A DNA stretch of 64,000 bases from CAYUQT01 sp964596165 (GTDB lineage Bacteria; Planctomycetota; Phycisphaerae; UBA1845; JAFGLZ01). Position 1 is the first letter of the stretch, and each line of letters starts with the position of its first letter. This document shows positions 1 through 8,478 of the stretch, in pieces. The position numbers were made by a program, and so were the translations under genes. Below the pieces are notes generated by a model that ran no database searches, was not told the origin of the DNA, and worked only from the letters and a program-made list of their open reading frames with translations. The stretch covers positions 1 to 64,000 of the forward strand of contig CAZQTW010000012.1 of the NCBI GenBank assembly GCA_964596165.1, given 5' to 3'.

Positions 1-165
1 CGAAAAACGAGGGTCGGGGATGGGCCGGACCCAGGTCGGTGCAGAATCTACCCAGGCTTCATGCGGGCGCGCAGCTACGGTCATGCACCCGGCCAGGCCT
101 GATTGCTTGATTGAACGCCGGTCCGGCAGTATCTTGCGGTTGGTAGGTACTGTGGGGAGGCGTCT
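1..165. other. Window edge, non-coding leader
   Basis: I see no convincing gene here. Short open frames on both strands lack family resemblance and none continues from a recognisable product. The right half holds a promoter candidate and the ribosome binding site (GGGGAGG, five bases before the ATG) of the first gene. Confidence 0.4.
107..135 (+). promoter_or_regulatory. Candidate sigma70-like promoter for the SCP2-like gene
   Basis: A TTGATT box at 107-112 is followed after 17 bases by TATCTT at 130-135. This would start transcription about 25 bases before the ATG at 166. The boxes match the -35/-10 consensus at four of six positions each, so this is a candidate only. Confidence 0.3.
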
Positions 166-927
166 ATGCCTAGCGATGTCGTCAAGGCCCACCTGAACCT
201 TCACGCGATCCTGCCCAATCTGGAAGAGGTCGTCGTCTTCGACCCGGAGATGGCGCGTTTGGTGGCCGACTGGGACATCACGGTGGAGTTCAAAGTACAT
301 CACGGTCCTCAGACGGCCGTGACGATCCGAAACGGGCAATGCCGCGTGCGAAAAGGACCGGCTGATCATGCGGACGTCAGGCTCTGGTTCAGGTCACCCG
401 AGCACCTGAACGCCATGTTCGACGGTCGCGCCAAGCCGGTCCCCGTCAAGGGATTCACGCGGTTGGGGTTCATGTCGCGAGAGTTTGCCAAGCTGACGGA
501 TCGGCTCGAACGGTATCTTCGAGCCGGGGACGAGATGCTCAGGGACGAGAAGACCTTCGATTTCGTCACTCGCTGCATGTTGTACACCGCCGTCTTCGGA
601 TTGGCCGAGTTGGCGGAACACGACGCGGCGGTGGCCGACTTGGCCGACCGCACGCCGCAGGGAATCGCGGAGTTCAAGATCCTTCCTGAAGGTCCGGCCG
701 TTCACCTTCGACATGTGAACGGTACGTTCACGGCGGCCAAAGGCCCCGTGGAGGCGCCGAACGTTCGGATGCAGTTTGTGAATTCGCGGGTATGCAATGA
801 ACTCCTCAATGGGCGGGTTGATGCCTTCGCCGCGCTGGGGCGAGGCGACGTGACGATCACGGGGTTTCTGCCGCTGGCGGACTATTTGAATACCATGCTG
901 GAGTACCTTGAACCGTATTTGAAATGA
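166..927 (+). CDS. Two-repeat SCP2-like lipid-binding domain protein
   Basis: A 253-residue soluble protein with no signal peptide. Two halves share one pattern: a strand ending in a charged turn (TIRNGQCRVRKGPADHADVR near residue 55; HVNGTFTAAKGPVEAPNVRM near 185), then 'hydrophobic-N-x-L-(F/L)-x-GR' (LNAMFDGRAKPVPVKGF; CNELLNGRVDAFAALGRGDV), then a final helix (LTDRLERYL; LNTMLEYLEPYL). This is the SCP2/sterol-carrier-like layout, present twice. Such domains hold hydrophobic ligands, but the ligand here is unknown. The ATG at 166 has a strong ribosome binding site (GGGGAGG). It lies 66 bases before a class III aminotransferase on the same strand, so the two may be cotranscribed. The fold assignment is inferred from pattern only. 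Confidence 0.65.
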   Translation: MPSDVVKAHLNLHAILPNLEEVVVFDPEMARLVADWDITVEFKVHHGPQTAVTIRNGQCRVRKGPADHADVRLWFRSPEHLNAMFDGRAKPVPVKGFTRLGFMSREFAKLTDRLERYLRAGDEMLRDEKTFDFVTRCMLYTAVFGLAELAEHDAAVADLADRTPQGIAEFKILPEGPAVHLRHVNGTFTAAKGPVEAPNVRMQFVNSRVCNELLNGRVDAFAALGRGDVTITGFLPLADYLNTMLEYLEPYLK

Positions 928-993
928 CCGGACCCCAGGCGTCCACCGGATGGTCCGACGCCCTTGAGACGTGCTCGACGGGAGGGTGCAGAC

Positions 994-2265
994 ATGTCGG
1001 AGGTTAAGCTTGCCGAGAACACGGGGACGGGTGTCTACCAGTTTCATCGCTCGATCGAGTTGTTCGAACGGGCAACCCAGGTTATTCCCGCCGGGATCTA
1101 TGGCCATCATTCGCCCGCGATCCGAACTCCGGGTGTCACTCCCTACTATGCCGCCCGCGGCGAAGGGACGCGGTTCTGGGACGTGGACGGCAACGAGTTT
1201 CTCGACTGGATGTGCGCCTATGGACCGATGATTTTGGGCTACAACCATCCCAAGGTCGAGGCCGCCGCCGCCAGGCAACGACAAGAGGGGGACTGCCTGA
1301 GTTTACCCAGCCCCCGCGCGGTCGAGCTCGCCGAACGGCTTGTTCGACTGACACCGTTCGCCGATTGGTTCGTCTTTGGCAAGAACGGCTCGGACATGAC
1401 GACGTGGGCCACGCAAGTCGCCCGCGCGCACACGGGTCGGGACAAGATCATCATGGTTCAGGGGACCTACCACGGCAAGGACGCATGGTGCACGCCCGGA
1501 CATGCCGGGCTCACGCCGGGTGACCGCGAGTCGATCCTGACCTTTCGGTGGAACGATCTGTCCGGGTTGCGACTGTTGGCCGAGCGACATCGCGGTTCGG
1601 TGGCCGGCATCATCATGACCCCCTACCACTTCCCCAACTGGTGGGACAACGAGCTCCCCGCGCCGGGCTTCTGGCAGGCCGTTCGCACGCTTTGCGACGA
1701 AGAGGGCATTGTTCTGATTCTCGACGACGTCCGAACGTGTTTCCGACTACATATGGGCGGCAGCGGAGAGTATTTCGGCTTCCAACCGGATCTGGCCGCC
1801 TACTGCAAAGCGATCGCGAACGGATACCCCCTCAGCGCCTGCGGCGGCCGGGCGGAACTGAAGACCGCCGCCAGCAAGGTGTTTCTGACGGGTAGCTATT
1901 GGTTCAACGCGGTGCCCATGGCGGCCGCCTTGGCAACGCTGGATGAGTTGGAGGCGTCCGACGGCGTTGCGAGGATGTTCGAGATCGGCCAGATGCTGTG
2001 CAATGGCTTGACGGAATGCGCCGCATCCCATGGTTTGCAGTTGACTTGCAGCGGGCACCCGTCCATGCCGTTCGTGCGGTTTGCGAATGACGACGACCTG
2101 TATCGAAACCAGGTGTGGTGCGGGGAGATGACGAAGCGAGGCATCTTCGTACACCCGCATCACAACTGGTTCGTTTCCGTGGCACACACGGAGGCGGACG
2201 TAAGACGAACGGTCGACGTAGCCGACGAGGCGTTCGCCATCGTCAAGAGGCAATTCGGTTCGTAG
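994..2265 (+). CDS. Class III PLP aminotransferase, glutamate-1-semialdehyde aminomutase-like
   Basis: A 423-residue fold-type I PLP enzyme. The N-terminus carries the family's substrate-entry region (YAARGEGTRFWDVDGNEFLD, then MILGYNHPKV). The cofactor region follows: NGSDMTTWATQVARAHTGRD, the YHG turn (GTYHGKDAW), the aspartate that contacts the pyridine ring (LILDDVRTCFR), and the Schiff-base lysine in AAYCKAIANGYPLSA. It resembles HemL, but position in a cluster with an SCP2-like protein and half a transketolase argues for an accessory amino transfer to a sugar or keto substrate rather than heme synthesis. Start: the frame opens at a TTG (964), but the ATG at 994 has GGAGG eight bases upstream. 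Substrate unknown. Confidence 0.85.
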   Translation: MSEVKLAENTGTGVYQFHRSIELFERATQVIPAGIYGHHSPAIRTPGVTPYYAARGEGTRFWDVDGNEFLDWMCAYGPMILGYNHPKVEAAAARQRQEGDCLSLPSPRAVELAERLVRLTPFADWFVFGKNGSDMTTWATQVARAHTGRDKIIMVQGTYHGKDAWCTPGHAGLTPGDRESILTFRWNDLSGLRLLAERHRGSVAGIIMTPYHFPNWWDNELPAPGFWQAVRTLCDEEGIVLILDDVRTCFRLHMGGSGEYFGFQPDLAAYCKAIANGYPLSACGGRAELKTAASKVFLTGSYWFNAVPMAAALATLDELEASDGVARMFEIGQMLCNGLTECAASHGLQLTCSGHPSMPFVRFANDDDLYRNQVWCGEMTKRGIFVHPHHNWFVSVAHTEADVRRTVDVADEAFAIVKRQFGS

Positions 2266-2431
2266 GGACTTGGCCCGAGCGAAAGGCGGTGGGAAGATAC
2301 GCCTCCGTAAGGATTCGGACGGCTGCCGGCGAGGGAAACTCGATATGGAGGGCGCGGCGAAGCGCGATGAGTTCGCCGCACGAGCCCGGATTGTATTGGG
2401 TGGAAGGACCACGGTGATAGGAAGACAGCGC

Positions 2432-3295
2432 ATGCCCATAACCGACGACGACATCCGACGGCTGGAGGAAAAGGCCTGGCAGATTCGACGCCTCTGCCTG
2501 CTGATTACCGGGTGGGCAGGCGGCGGGCATATCGGCGGATCGCTGAGCCAGACGGACATGTTGGTGGCGCTATACCACCATTTCATGAGGGTCGACCCGG
2601 CCCGTCCCGACTGGGACGACCGCGACCGATTCGTTCTGAGCAAGGGACATGGCGGGCTTGGCCACGCCGCCATACTGGCCGACCTTGGATTCTTCGAGTG
2701 CGATCTCCTCAAGGAGTTCAACAAGACCGGTTCGCCCTTCGGCATGCATCTGGACCATCATCGAGTGAAGGGAGTTGATGCATCGACGGGATCGCTCGGA
2801 CACGGCCTGGGAATCGCCATCGGCATGGCCATGGGGGCGAGGCTACGGGGGAAATCCTGGCACACGTATTGCTTGTGCGGCGACGGTGAACTGTGCGAGG
2901 GAACCATATGGGAAGCGGCTCTGTCGGGCAGTCAATTCAAGGTCACCAACCTGACCGTCATGATCGATCGCAATATGCTGATGATCGACGGGTTCACCGA
3001 GAAGATCATGGCGCTCGAGCCGCTTGCGAAGAAGTGGGAGTCGTTCGGCTGGTACACACAAGAAATCGACGGGCACGACATGCGTGCAATTTGTCAGGCC
3101 GTCGAGAACGCCCACGCCGAGAAGGAACGTCCTTCCGTCATCATCGGCCGAACCGTCAAGGGCAAAGGGGTGGATTTCATGGAGGGCAAGCCCGAGTGGC
3201 ACTATGGCGGGCTGGACACCGCACGACTGGAGCAGGCAATGGCCGCGCTCGATCGGGCTTACGGCAGGACCTCAGGAATCCCAGTCATGCATTAG
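2432..3295 (+). CDS. Transketolase, N-terminal (thiamine-binding) subunit
   Basis: About 287 residues, the length of a split transketolase N-subunit. It shows the pyrophosphate and Mg motif (CGDGELCEGTIWEAA...MIDRN), a catalytic histidine segment (SKGHGGLGHAAI) and GSLGHGLGIAIGMA. The N-subunit needs a C-subunit holding the pyrimidine-binding half; none follows, since the next gene is a small convergent membrane ORF, and none is elsewhere in the window. It lies 166 bases after the aminotransferase. Start choice is uncertain: ATG 2432 gives the family's usual N-terminus, but ATG 2345 has a good GAGGGA site and would add 29 residues. Function as the thiamine half is secure; its partner and substrate are not. 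Confidence 0.85.
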   Translation: MPITDDDIRRLEEKAWQIRRLCLLITGWAGGGHIGGSLSQTDMLVALYHHFMRVDPARPDWDDRDRFVLSKGHGGLGHAAILADLGFFECDLLKEFNKTGSPFGMHLDHHRVKGVDASTGSLGHGLGIAIGMAMGARLRGKSWHTYCLCGDGELCEGTIWEAALSGSQFKVTNLTVMIDRNMLMIDGFTEKIMALEPLAKKWESFGWYTQEIDGHDMRAICQAVENAHAEKERPSVIIGRTVKGKGVDFMEGKPEWHYGGLDTARLEQAMAALDRAYGRTSGIPVMH

Positions 3296-3316
3296 GTTTC
3301 GGCGCGTATTGGGCAC

Positions 3317-3523
3317 TCAGTTCCAGACTCGGGGCGGAGAGGAGGCATTGGCTTGTGCCTGCGCTTGCTGGCGCAGCCGTTGTTCCGCCTTTCGCTCTTC
3401 TTCCCACTGAATGATCCGGCGCTCGCTCTCGTGGTGTTCGTTCAGTTTGCCCGCCAGGATCAGAAAGGCCCAGCAGCCGACAATGACGGTCAGGAAACAG
3501 AGGATCGTACCGCCCGATAACAC
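3317..3523 (-). CDS. Small single-pass membrane protein with coiled-coil tail
   Basis: A 68-residue ORF reading from a GTG start. Residues 1-24 form one hydrophobic helix (LSGGTILCFLTVIVGCWAFL), followed by a strongly charged heptad-like segment rich in E, R and Q (residues 27-60). That is typical of a bitopic anchor with a cytoplasmic or periplasmic coiled coil. No clear ribosome binding site is visible. It is convergent with the transketolase subunit, 21 bases apart. No family recognised; accepted because the hydrophobic-then-charged layout is unlikely by chance and no better frame competes. Confidence 0.5.
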   Translation of the reverse strand: MLSGGTILCFLTVIVGCWAFLILAGKLNEHHESERRIIQWEEERKAEQRLRQQAQAQANASSPPRVWN

Positions 3524-3702
3524 GAATCGACCCAGCGGCGAGAAACCACAGATCTATACATCGTCAGCCAGACGGCCTGAGGTTAGCTCGTCTTTCGTCT
3601 GATAGTCTGATAACGCCACGCCCATCGACCGGTGAGATCCTCCCGCCCGCAAACACAGGGAGCGGCCCGCCTCTTCGCGCGGTCCCCATAGATGCGAGGG
3701 GG

Positions 3703-6450
3703 CTACGACGCGGCACCGGAAGCCGGGGTAGCGGTTGCACCCGGCTTGCGGCGCCAAAGTCGTTTCTGGAGGGCCACGAGCACCGAACCCGTGAGGGCAA
3801 TCGCGGCGACCTCGAACCAGGTGACCGCCGCCACGGGCGCGGTGTGAAACAACCGATTCATTACCGGCAGATAGTTGAAAGCGAGTTGCAGCAGCAACAT
3901 ACACACGACCCCCGCAGGGATCCAGCGATTCGAAAGGAGCCCGATCTCCCAGATTGACCGTGTAAGCGATCGGCAGTTGAACAAGTAGAACAACTCAACA
4001 AGGACAATGACGTTGACCGCAGCCGTCCGGGCTGCCGCATCGCCGAACCCGCGGTAGAGCTCCCACTTGAAGATGCCAAAGCCGCCGACCAGCATGACGC
4101 CGGCGATCAGGAACATGCGGACGGCCACGTCGATCGTGATGATCGGCTGATCCGGGTTGCGGGGCGGACGCGCCATGATGCCGGGCTCCTTGGGCTCGAA
4201 CGCCAGCATCAGCCCCAAGAGCACCGCCGTCGTCATGTTGATCCAGAGGATCTGGACCGGCAGGATCGGCAGCGTCGTGCCCACGAAGACGGCCGCAAGA
4301 ATGATGAGACCTTCGCCGATGTTGGTGGGCAGCGTCCAGGCGATGAACTTCGTCAGATTGTCGAATACGCCGCGGCCTTCCTCCACGGCGGCTTCGATCG
4401 ATGCGAAGTTATCATCGGTGAGCACCATGTCGGCTGCTTCCTTGGCGACGTCGGTTCCGCTGACGCCCATGGCGACGCCGATGTTGGCCTGCTTGAGGGC
4501 CGGTGCGTCGTTCACGCCATCGCCCGTCATGGCAACGATGTGACCGCGGGCTTGCAGGGCCTCCACGAGCCGCAGCTTCTGCTCCGGACTGACGCGAGCA
4601 AACACACTGGTCTGATCCGCCACATCGATCAGTTTCTCATCGGAGCGGGTGGCCAGTTCCGGCCCGGTCAAGGCCGCCGGAAAGGCGTCGCCGGCCGTCG
4701 GATCGGCGCCGATCCCGATTTGCTTGGCGATCGCCGCGGCCGTCAGGGCGTGGTCGCCGGTGATCATCTTGACCCGAATGCCCGCCGCCTGACATTTGGC
4801 CACGGCCGCAATGGCCTCGGCTCGCGGCGGATCGATCATGCCTTGCAGGCCCAAGAACGTCATGTCGTTGCGTAGGTCACGGTGAGCGATGTGTTTTGTG
4901 CCCGCCGGTCGTTCGTCCCGTGCGAACGCGAGGACCCGCAGGCCCTGCCCCGCCATTTGGGCGGCGGTGGCCATCACCTGCTCGTGATCGAGCGGAACAA
5001 GCTTGCCGGTTGAATCCAACGTCTCACGACAGCGCTGAAGCACGACTTCGAGCGCTCCCTTGAGGTATACGATGCACGGCCGGCCGGCGCCGCCGTCATG
5101 AAGCGTGGCCATGTACTGATGTTCGGACTCGAACGGTACAACGTCAACGCGCGGAAGCTGTGTGTTCATTTGCTCGCGAGACAGGTTTGCCTTGCCCGCG
5201 GCGACGAGCAGCGCGGCCTCGGTCGGATCGCCTTGGGCGCTCCACCGTCCCTCGTTGTCCACAAGGATCGCGTCGTTGCAGAGGAGCCCGGCCGTCAGGC
5301 ATTCCCGAAGAGCCGCGTTTGTCGAGATGTCCGTCGCCGCGCCTGCCGCGAGGATTTCTCCGTCCGGAGCGTAGCCGGCACCTGTCACCTCAAAGGTCGT
5401 GCCACCCGCGGCGATCTGTCGCACCGTCATCTGGTTCTCGGTGAGCGTTCCGGTCTTGTCGGAGCAGATGACCGTGGTGCTGCCGAGGGTTTCGACGGCG
5501 GGGAGTTTGCGAATGACGGCGCGTCGCCTCGCCATCCGCGACACGCCGATCGCCAACGTGATCGTCACCACCGCCGGCAATCCCTCGGGGATTGCTCCAA
5601 CGGCCAGGGCCACGGCTGCCTTGAACATTAGCAGGGCAGACTCGCCGCGGAGAATGCCCACACCGAACGTCAACAGGGCCATGACGAGGATGCCGTACAT
5701 GAGGACGTGACTGAAGCGGGCGATCTTTCGTGTCAGGGGGGTGGCCAAGCTTGGGGCGGCGTGGATCAGCTCGGAGATGCGTCCGACCTCCGTCGCGTCG
5801 CCGATCGCAACGACGACCCCCTTGCCCTGGCCGTAGGTCACCAGACAGGATGAATAGGCCATGTTGATTCGATCGGCAAGAGGAACGTCGCGTTCGAGGC
5901 GCTCCGCCGTCTTATGTACGGGCACCGACTCGCCGGTCAATATGGATTCATCAATCTGAAGGTCGCGGCATTCAAGCAGACGAATATCCGCCGGGACCTT
6001 GTCGCCGGACTGGAGCAACACAACATCGCCGGGTACGAGTTCCGCGGACGAGAGTCGGAGACGTCGGCCGGCGCGAACGACCGTCGCCTCGGTGACCATG
6101 GCTTTGGCAAGAGCCTCGATGGCCTTGACCGCCTTGGACTCCTGGATGAAGCCCACAATCGCGTTGACCAACACGACTCCCGCGATGACACCCGCGTCCA
6201 CGACTTCCTTCAAGACGGCCGTGATGGCCGCGGCTATCAGAAGGATGTGAACAAGGGGCTGATGGAATTGCAGAAGGAAGCGACGCAGTGGGCCGGCCCC
6301 CTTGCGGGCCGTAACGGCATTCGGACCGAAGTGTTCCTGACGGTGCTTGACCGAAAACAGATCGAGACCTTCGTTGAGGCTTGTCTCAAGGAGATCAACC
6401 ACTTCGTCCGCGGCGATGTGATGCCAGTGCTTGCCGATTAGCGATTCCAT
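3703..6450 (-). CDS. P-type cation-transporting ATPase, P2A (Ca2+-ATPase-like) type
   Basis: A 915-residue inner-membrane pump. Domains in order: N-terminal cation-ATPase domain (residues 1-70), paired helices, actuator domain with the dephosphorylation loop (DESILTGESVPVHK), the ion-binding helix with PEGLPA, the phosphorylation site DKTGTLTENQMTV, the hinge MITGDHALTAAAIAKQIGI, the P-domain TGDGVNDAPALKQANIGVAM, then a C-terminal block of helices. PEGLPA marks the P2 group (Ca, Mn, or Na/K type); the exact ion is not readable. The ATG at 6450 is preferred over the upstream GTG at 6474 because GGGAGGAA lies eight bases before it. Divergent from the PsiE-like gene. Confidence 0.9.
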   Translation of the reverse strand: MESLIGKHWHHIAADEVVDLLETSLNEGLDLFSVKHRQEHFGPNAVTARKGAGPLRRFLLQFHQPLVHILLIAAAITAVLKEVVDAGVIAGVVLVNAIVGFIQESKAVKAIEALAKAMVTEATVVRAGRRLRLSSAELVPGDVVLLQSGDKVPADIRLLECRDLQIDESILTGESVPVHKTAERLERDVPLADRINMAYSSCLVTYGQGKGVVVAIGDATEVGRISELIHAAPSLATPLTRKIARFSHVLMYGILVMALLTFGVGILRGESALLMFKAAVALAVGAIPEGLPAVVTITLAIGVSRMARRRAVIRKLPAVETLGSTTVICSDKTGTLTENQMTVRQIAAGGTTFEVTGAGYAPDGEILAAGAATDISTNAALRECLTAGLLCNDAILVDNEGRWSAQGDPTEAALLVAAGKANLSREQMNTQLPRVDVVPFESEHQYMATLHDGGAGRPCIVYLKGALEVVLQRCRETLDSTGKLVPLDHEQVMATAAQMAGQGLRVLAFARDERPAGTKHIAHRDLRNDMTFLGLQGMIDPPRAEAIAAVAKCQAAGIRVKMITGDHALTAAAIAKQIGIGADPTAGDAFPAALTGPELATRSDEKLIDVADQTSVFARVSPEQKLRLVEALQARGHIVAMTGDGVNDAPALKQANIGVAMGVSGTDVAKEAADMVLTDDNFASIEAAVEEGRGVFDNLTKFIAWTLPTNIGEGLIILAAVFVGTTLPILPVQILWINMTTAVLLGLMLAFEPKEPGIMARPPRNPDQPIITIDVAVRMFLIAGVMLVGGFGIFKWELYRGFGDAAARTAAVNVIVLVELFYLFNCRSLTRSIWEIGLLSNRWIPAGVVCMLLLQLAFNYLPVMNRLFHTAPVAAVTWFEVAAIALTGSVLVALQKRLWRRKPGATATPASGAAS

Positions 6451-6763
6451 GGTTGAGGTTCCTCCCGCGTGCATTCTATTCTCAAGGCGCGCCTGCCGCC
6501 AACCCTTGAACGGGCTCGCCCGCTCGCAGGAACCGCCGCGTTCGGCCGACCTGGGGAGTCGGGAGCCTGATCAACGTCCGTGCGGGCTCCATTCGAGCCC
6601 CATCGGGCCGCCGGCCACGAATAGCGCGACGCGTGGTTCCGGTCGTCAACCTCTGGCCGGACGCAGGGAGTGAGCGTATCATGAGGAGTTACACGCGATC
6701 GGCGACCGGGTTGTGCGACGAGGTGTCACAGACCTGCGAGCGGGTGCGTTTCGGAATGGCGTC

Positions 6764-7285
6764 ATGGACAACCAGGAGACTTCCACAATCGGCCGACCTC
6801 CGGTTACTGAACGACGCTGCTCTGTGACCGGTGGAGAGACGGCCCGCCACGATCGGTTTGTGGAACGTCTGGTTCGCATCATTCGCTGGGCGGTCCGGGT
6901 GTTGGCGGTCCTCATGGTTTTCGTCATCATCATGGGTGTGATCGACGTCATCTGGGTCCTGTACCAACGACTGGTCGCCCCCCCGTTCATGCTCCTGGAG
7001 ATTAGCGACATCCTGGGGACCTTCGGCGCCTTCATGGCCGTTCTGATTGCCATCGAGATCTTTGTCAACATCACCATCTATCTGCGCGACGATGTGATCC
7101 ACATCCGGATCGTCATGGCGACCGCCCTGATGGCGATTGCCCGAAAGGTGATCATCCTGGACATGAAGGAAGTGAGCATGCATGAAATGCTCGGCCTGGC
7201 GGCGGTCACCCTCGCGATGAGCATCGGTTACTGGCTGGTCGTGGGAAACCCGTTTGCGTCCAAGCTTCCGGCGGAGAATTCTTAA
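6764..7285 (+). CDS. PsiE-like phosphate-starvation-type membrane protein
   Basis: About 173 residues with four hydrophobic helices: RVLAVLMVFVIIMGVIDVIW, ILGTFGAFMAVLIAIEIFV, VMATALMAIARKVIIL and LAAVTLAMSIGYWLVV. The conserved PsiE-type stretch 'EIFVNITIYLRDD...ARKVIILD' is clear. PsiE was named from phosphate-starvation induction in E. coli; its biochemical role is unknown. Start chosen at ATG 6764; an upstream in-frame start at 6713 would add 17 unremarkable residues. The intergenic region with the divergent ATPase (6451-6763) shows no clear regulatory element. Confidence 0.75.
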   Translation: MDNQETSTIGRPPVTERRCSVTGGETARHDRFVERLVRIIRWAVRVLAVLMVFVIIMGVIDVIWVLYQRLVAPPFMLLEISDILGTFGAFMAVLIAIEIFVNITIYLRDDVIHIRIVMATALMAIARKVIILDMKEVSMHEMLGLAAVTLAMSIGYWLVVGNPFASKLPAENS

Positions 7286-7304
7286 CCTCCGTGCCGCCGG
7301 CAGC

Positions 7305-7333
7305 TCGAAACGCGAGCCCAAACAGGTTATAGT
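7305..7333 (+). promoter_or_regulatory. Candidate promoter for the universal stress gene
   Basis: TCGAAA at 7305-7310, a 17-base spacer, then TATAGT at 7328-7333, giving a leader of about 50 bases to the ATG at 7390. The -10 matches five of six consensus bases and the spacing is ideal. Confidence 0.35.
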
Positions 7334-7389
7334 CACTCTCAGGCAGCCACGAGGAGACGTGACGGACTCCATCATGACGAGGTGCTCTC

Positions 7390-8289
7390 ATGAAGAATCT
7401 CAAGAAACTCGGCGTGTACCTGAACGACGAACCGGGCGACAAGGAGGCCTTGGCGTTCGCCGGCCTGCTGGCGAAGCTGGGGAAGCCCGAGTCGATCGAT
7501 TGCATACATGTACGTGGCATCGAGGATCCGGTGGAAACGCCGGCGCCGGAACCGGAGGTCTTGCGTCAACAGGTTCTGGCGGCTTTTTCCGAGGATTTGG
7601 CAAGAGGCGTCGACGTGCACGTGTCCGACGCGACCGGTCTTCAAGAGATGCTTCGGACGGCGCGGGACCACGATCTGGATATGATTGTGGTCGGGCGTCG
7701 CCTGCCGCACGATCAACTGGCGCTGGGGTCGGCGTTCTATCGGCTGGCCCGAAAGACGCCTTGTGACGTGCTGGTGGCGCCCGTGGGGGCACACCCCCAT
7801 CTGAGCCGCCTGCTGGTTTTGGTGGACGGTTCCGAGCACTCCAAGATGGCGCTCGAGACAGCGCTTTACATTGCAAGGTTGAGCGGGGACAAATCGCAGG
7901 TACTGGTTCAGTCCGTTTACGGCGTTCCTTACGGTCATCGCTATACCGGCATGACCATCGAGCAAGCGCAGCGTCACCGCGAAGCGCTGCAACGGGAGAA
8001 AATCGACGAGTTCGTTGCGAACGTCGACACCCGCGGCGTGGATTTCGACGTCGTCTGTACCTGCTCTCTGAACACCGCCGCCGCCGCTCACGATATGGCT
8101 TCGGCAAGGAACATGGACGCGATCGTAATCGGAAGCCGTGGGGCGACACTGCCGGCGATCGCCCTGCTCGGAGCCACGGCCGAACGGGTGTTGTTGGAGG
8201 CCCCCGTGCCGGTGCTTGTGGTCAAGCGCAAGGGCGAGACCTTCCGATTCCTCGACGCCATTCTCGAGAACTTCGAGCTTCGGTCGTGA
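7390..8289 (+). CDS. Tandem universal stress protein (two UspA domains)
   Basis: A 299-residue cytoplasmic protein with two UspA folds. The first (residues 1-135) is divergent and ends DMIVVGRRLPHDQLALGS...CDVLVAPVG. The second (140-290) starts SRLLVLVDGSEHSKMALETA and ends with the nucleotide loop 'GSRGATLPAIALLGATAERV' plus APVPVLVVKRK. The second keeps an ATP-type G-x2-G-x9-G-(S/T)-like loop in altered form, so nucleotide binding is possible but not certain. Such proteins act in stress survival. It follows psiE by about 100 bases with its own promoter candidate. Its start has GAGG nearby and no rival. Confidence 0.9.
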   Translation: MKNLKKLGVYLNDEPGDKEALAFAGLLAKLGKPESIDCIHVRGIEDPVETPAPEPEVLRQQVLAAFSEDLARGVDVHVSDATGLQEMLRTARDHDLDMIVVGRRLPHDQLALGSAFYRLARKTPCDVLVAPVGAHPHLSRLLVLVDGSEHSKMALETALYIARLSGDKSQVLVQSVYGVPYGHRYTGMTIEQAQRHREALQREKIDEFVANVDTRGVDFDVVCTCSLNTAAAAHDMASARNMDAIVIGSRGATLPAIALLGATAERVLLEAPVPVLVVKRKGETFRFLDAILENFELRS

Positions 8290-8478
8290 GACGGCCTGTT
8301 CGCGCCGCCCTGAGCGCCGCTCACAGGGAGAGATGCCGCGGACGCGTGATGTCGTTCCGCCGCCTCACCGGCAGGCTGCACCGATCCATGTCGTTCCTGC
8401 TTCGCCGGACCGACGGATGAAGTTGCGTCAGTTGACGCGAGGCATCATTGCACGTGCACGCACGGTGAGAGGACCGCC

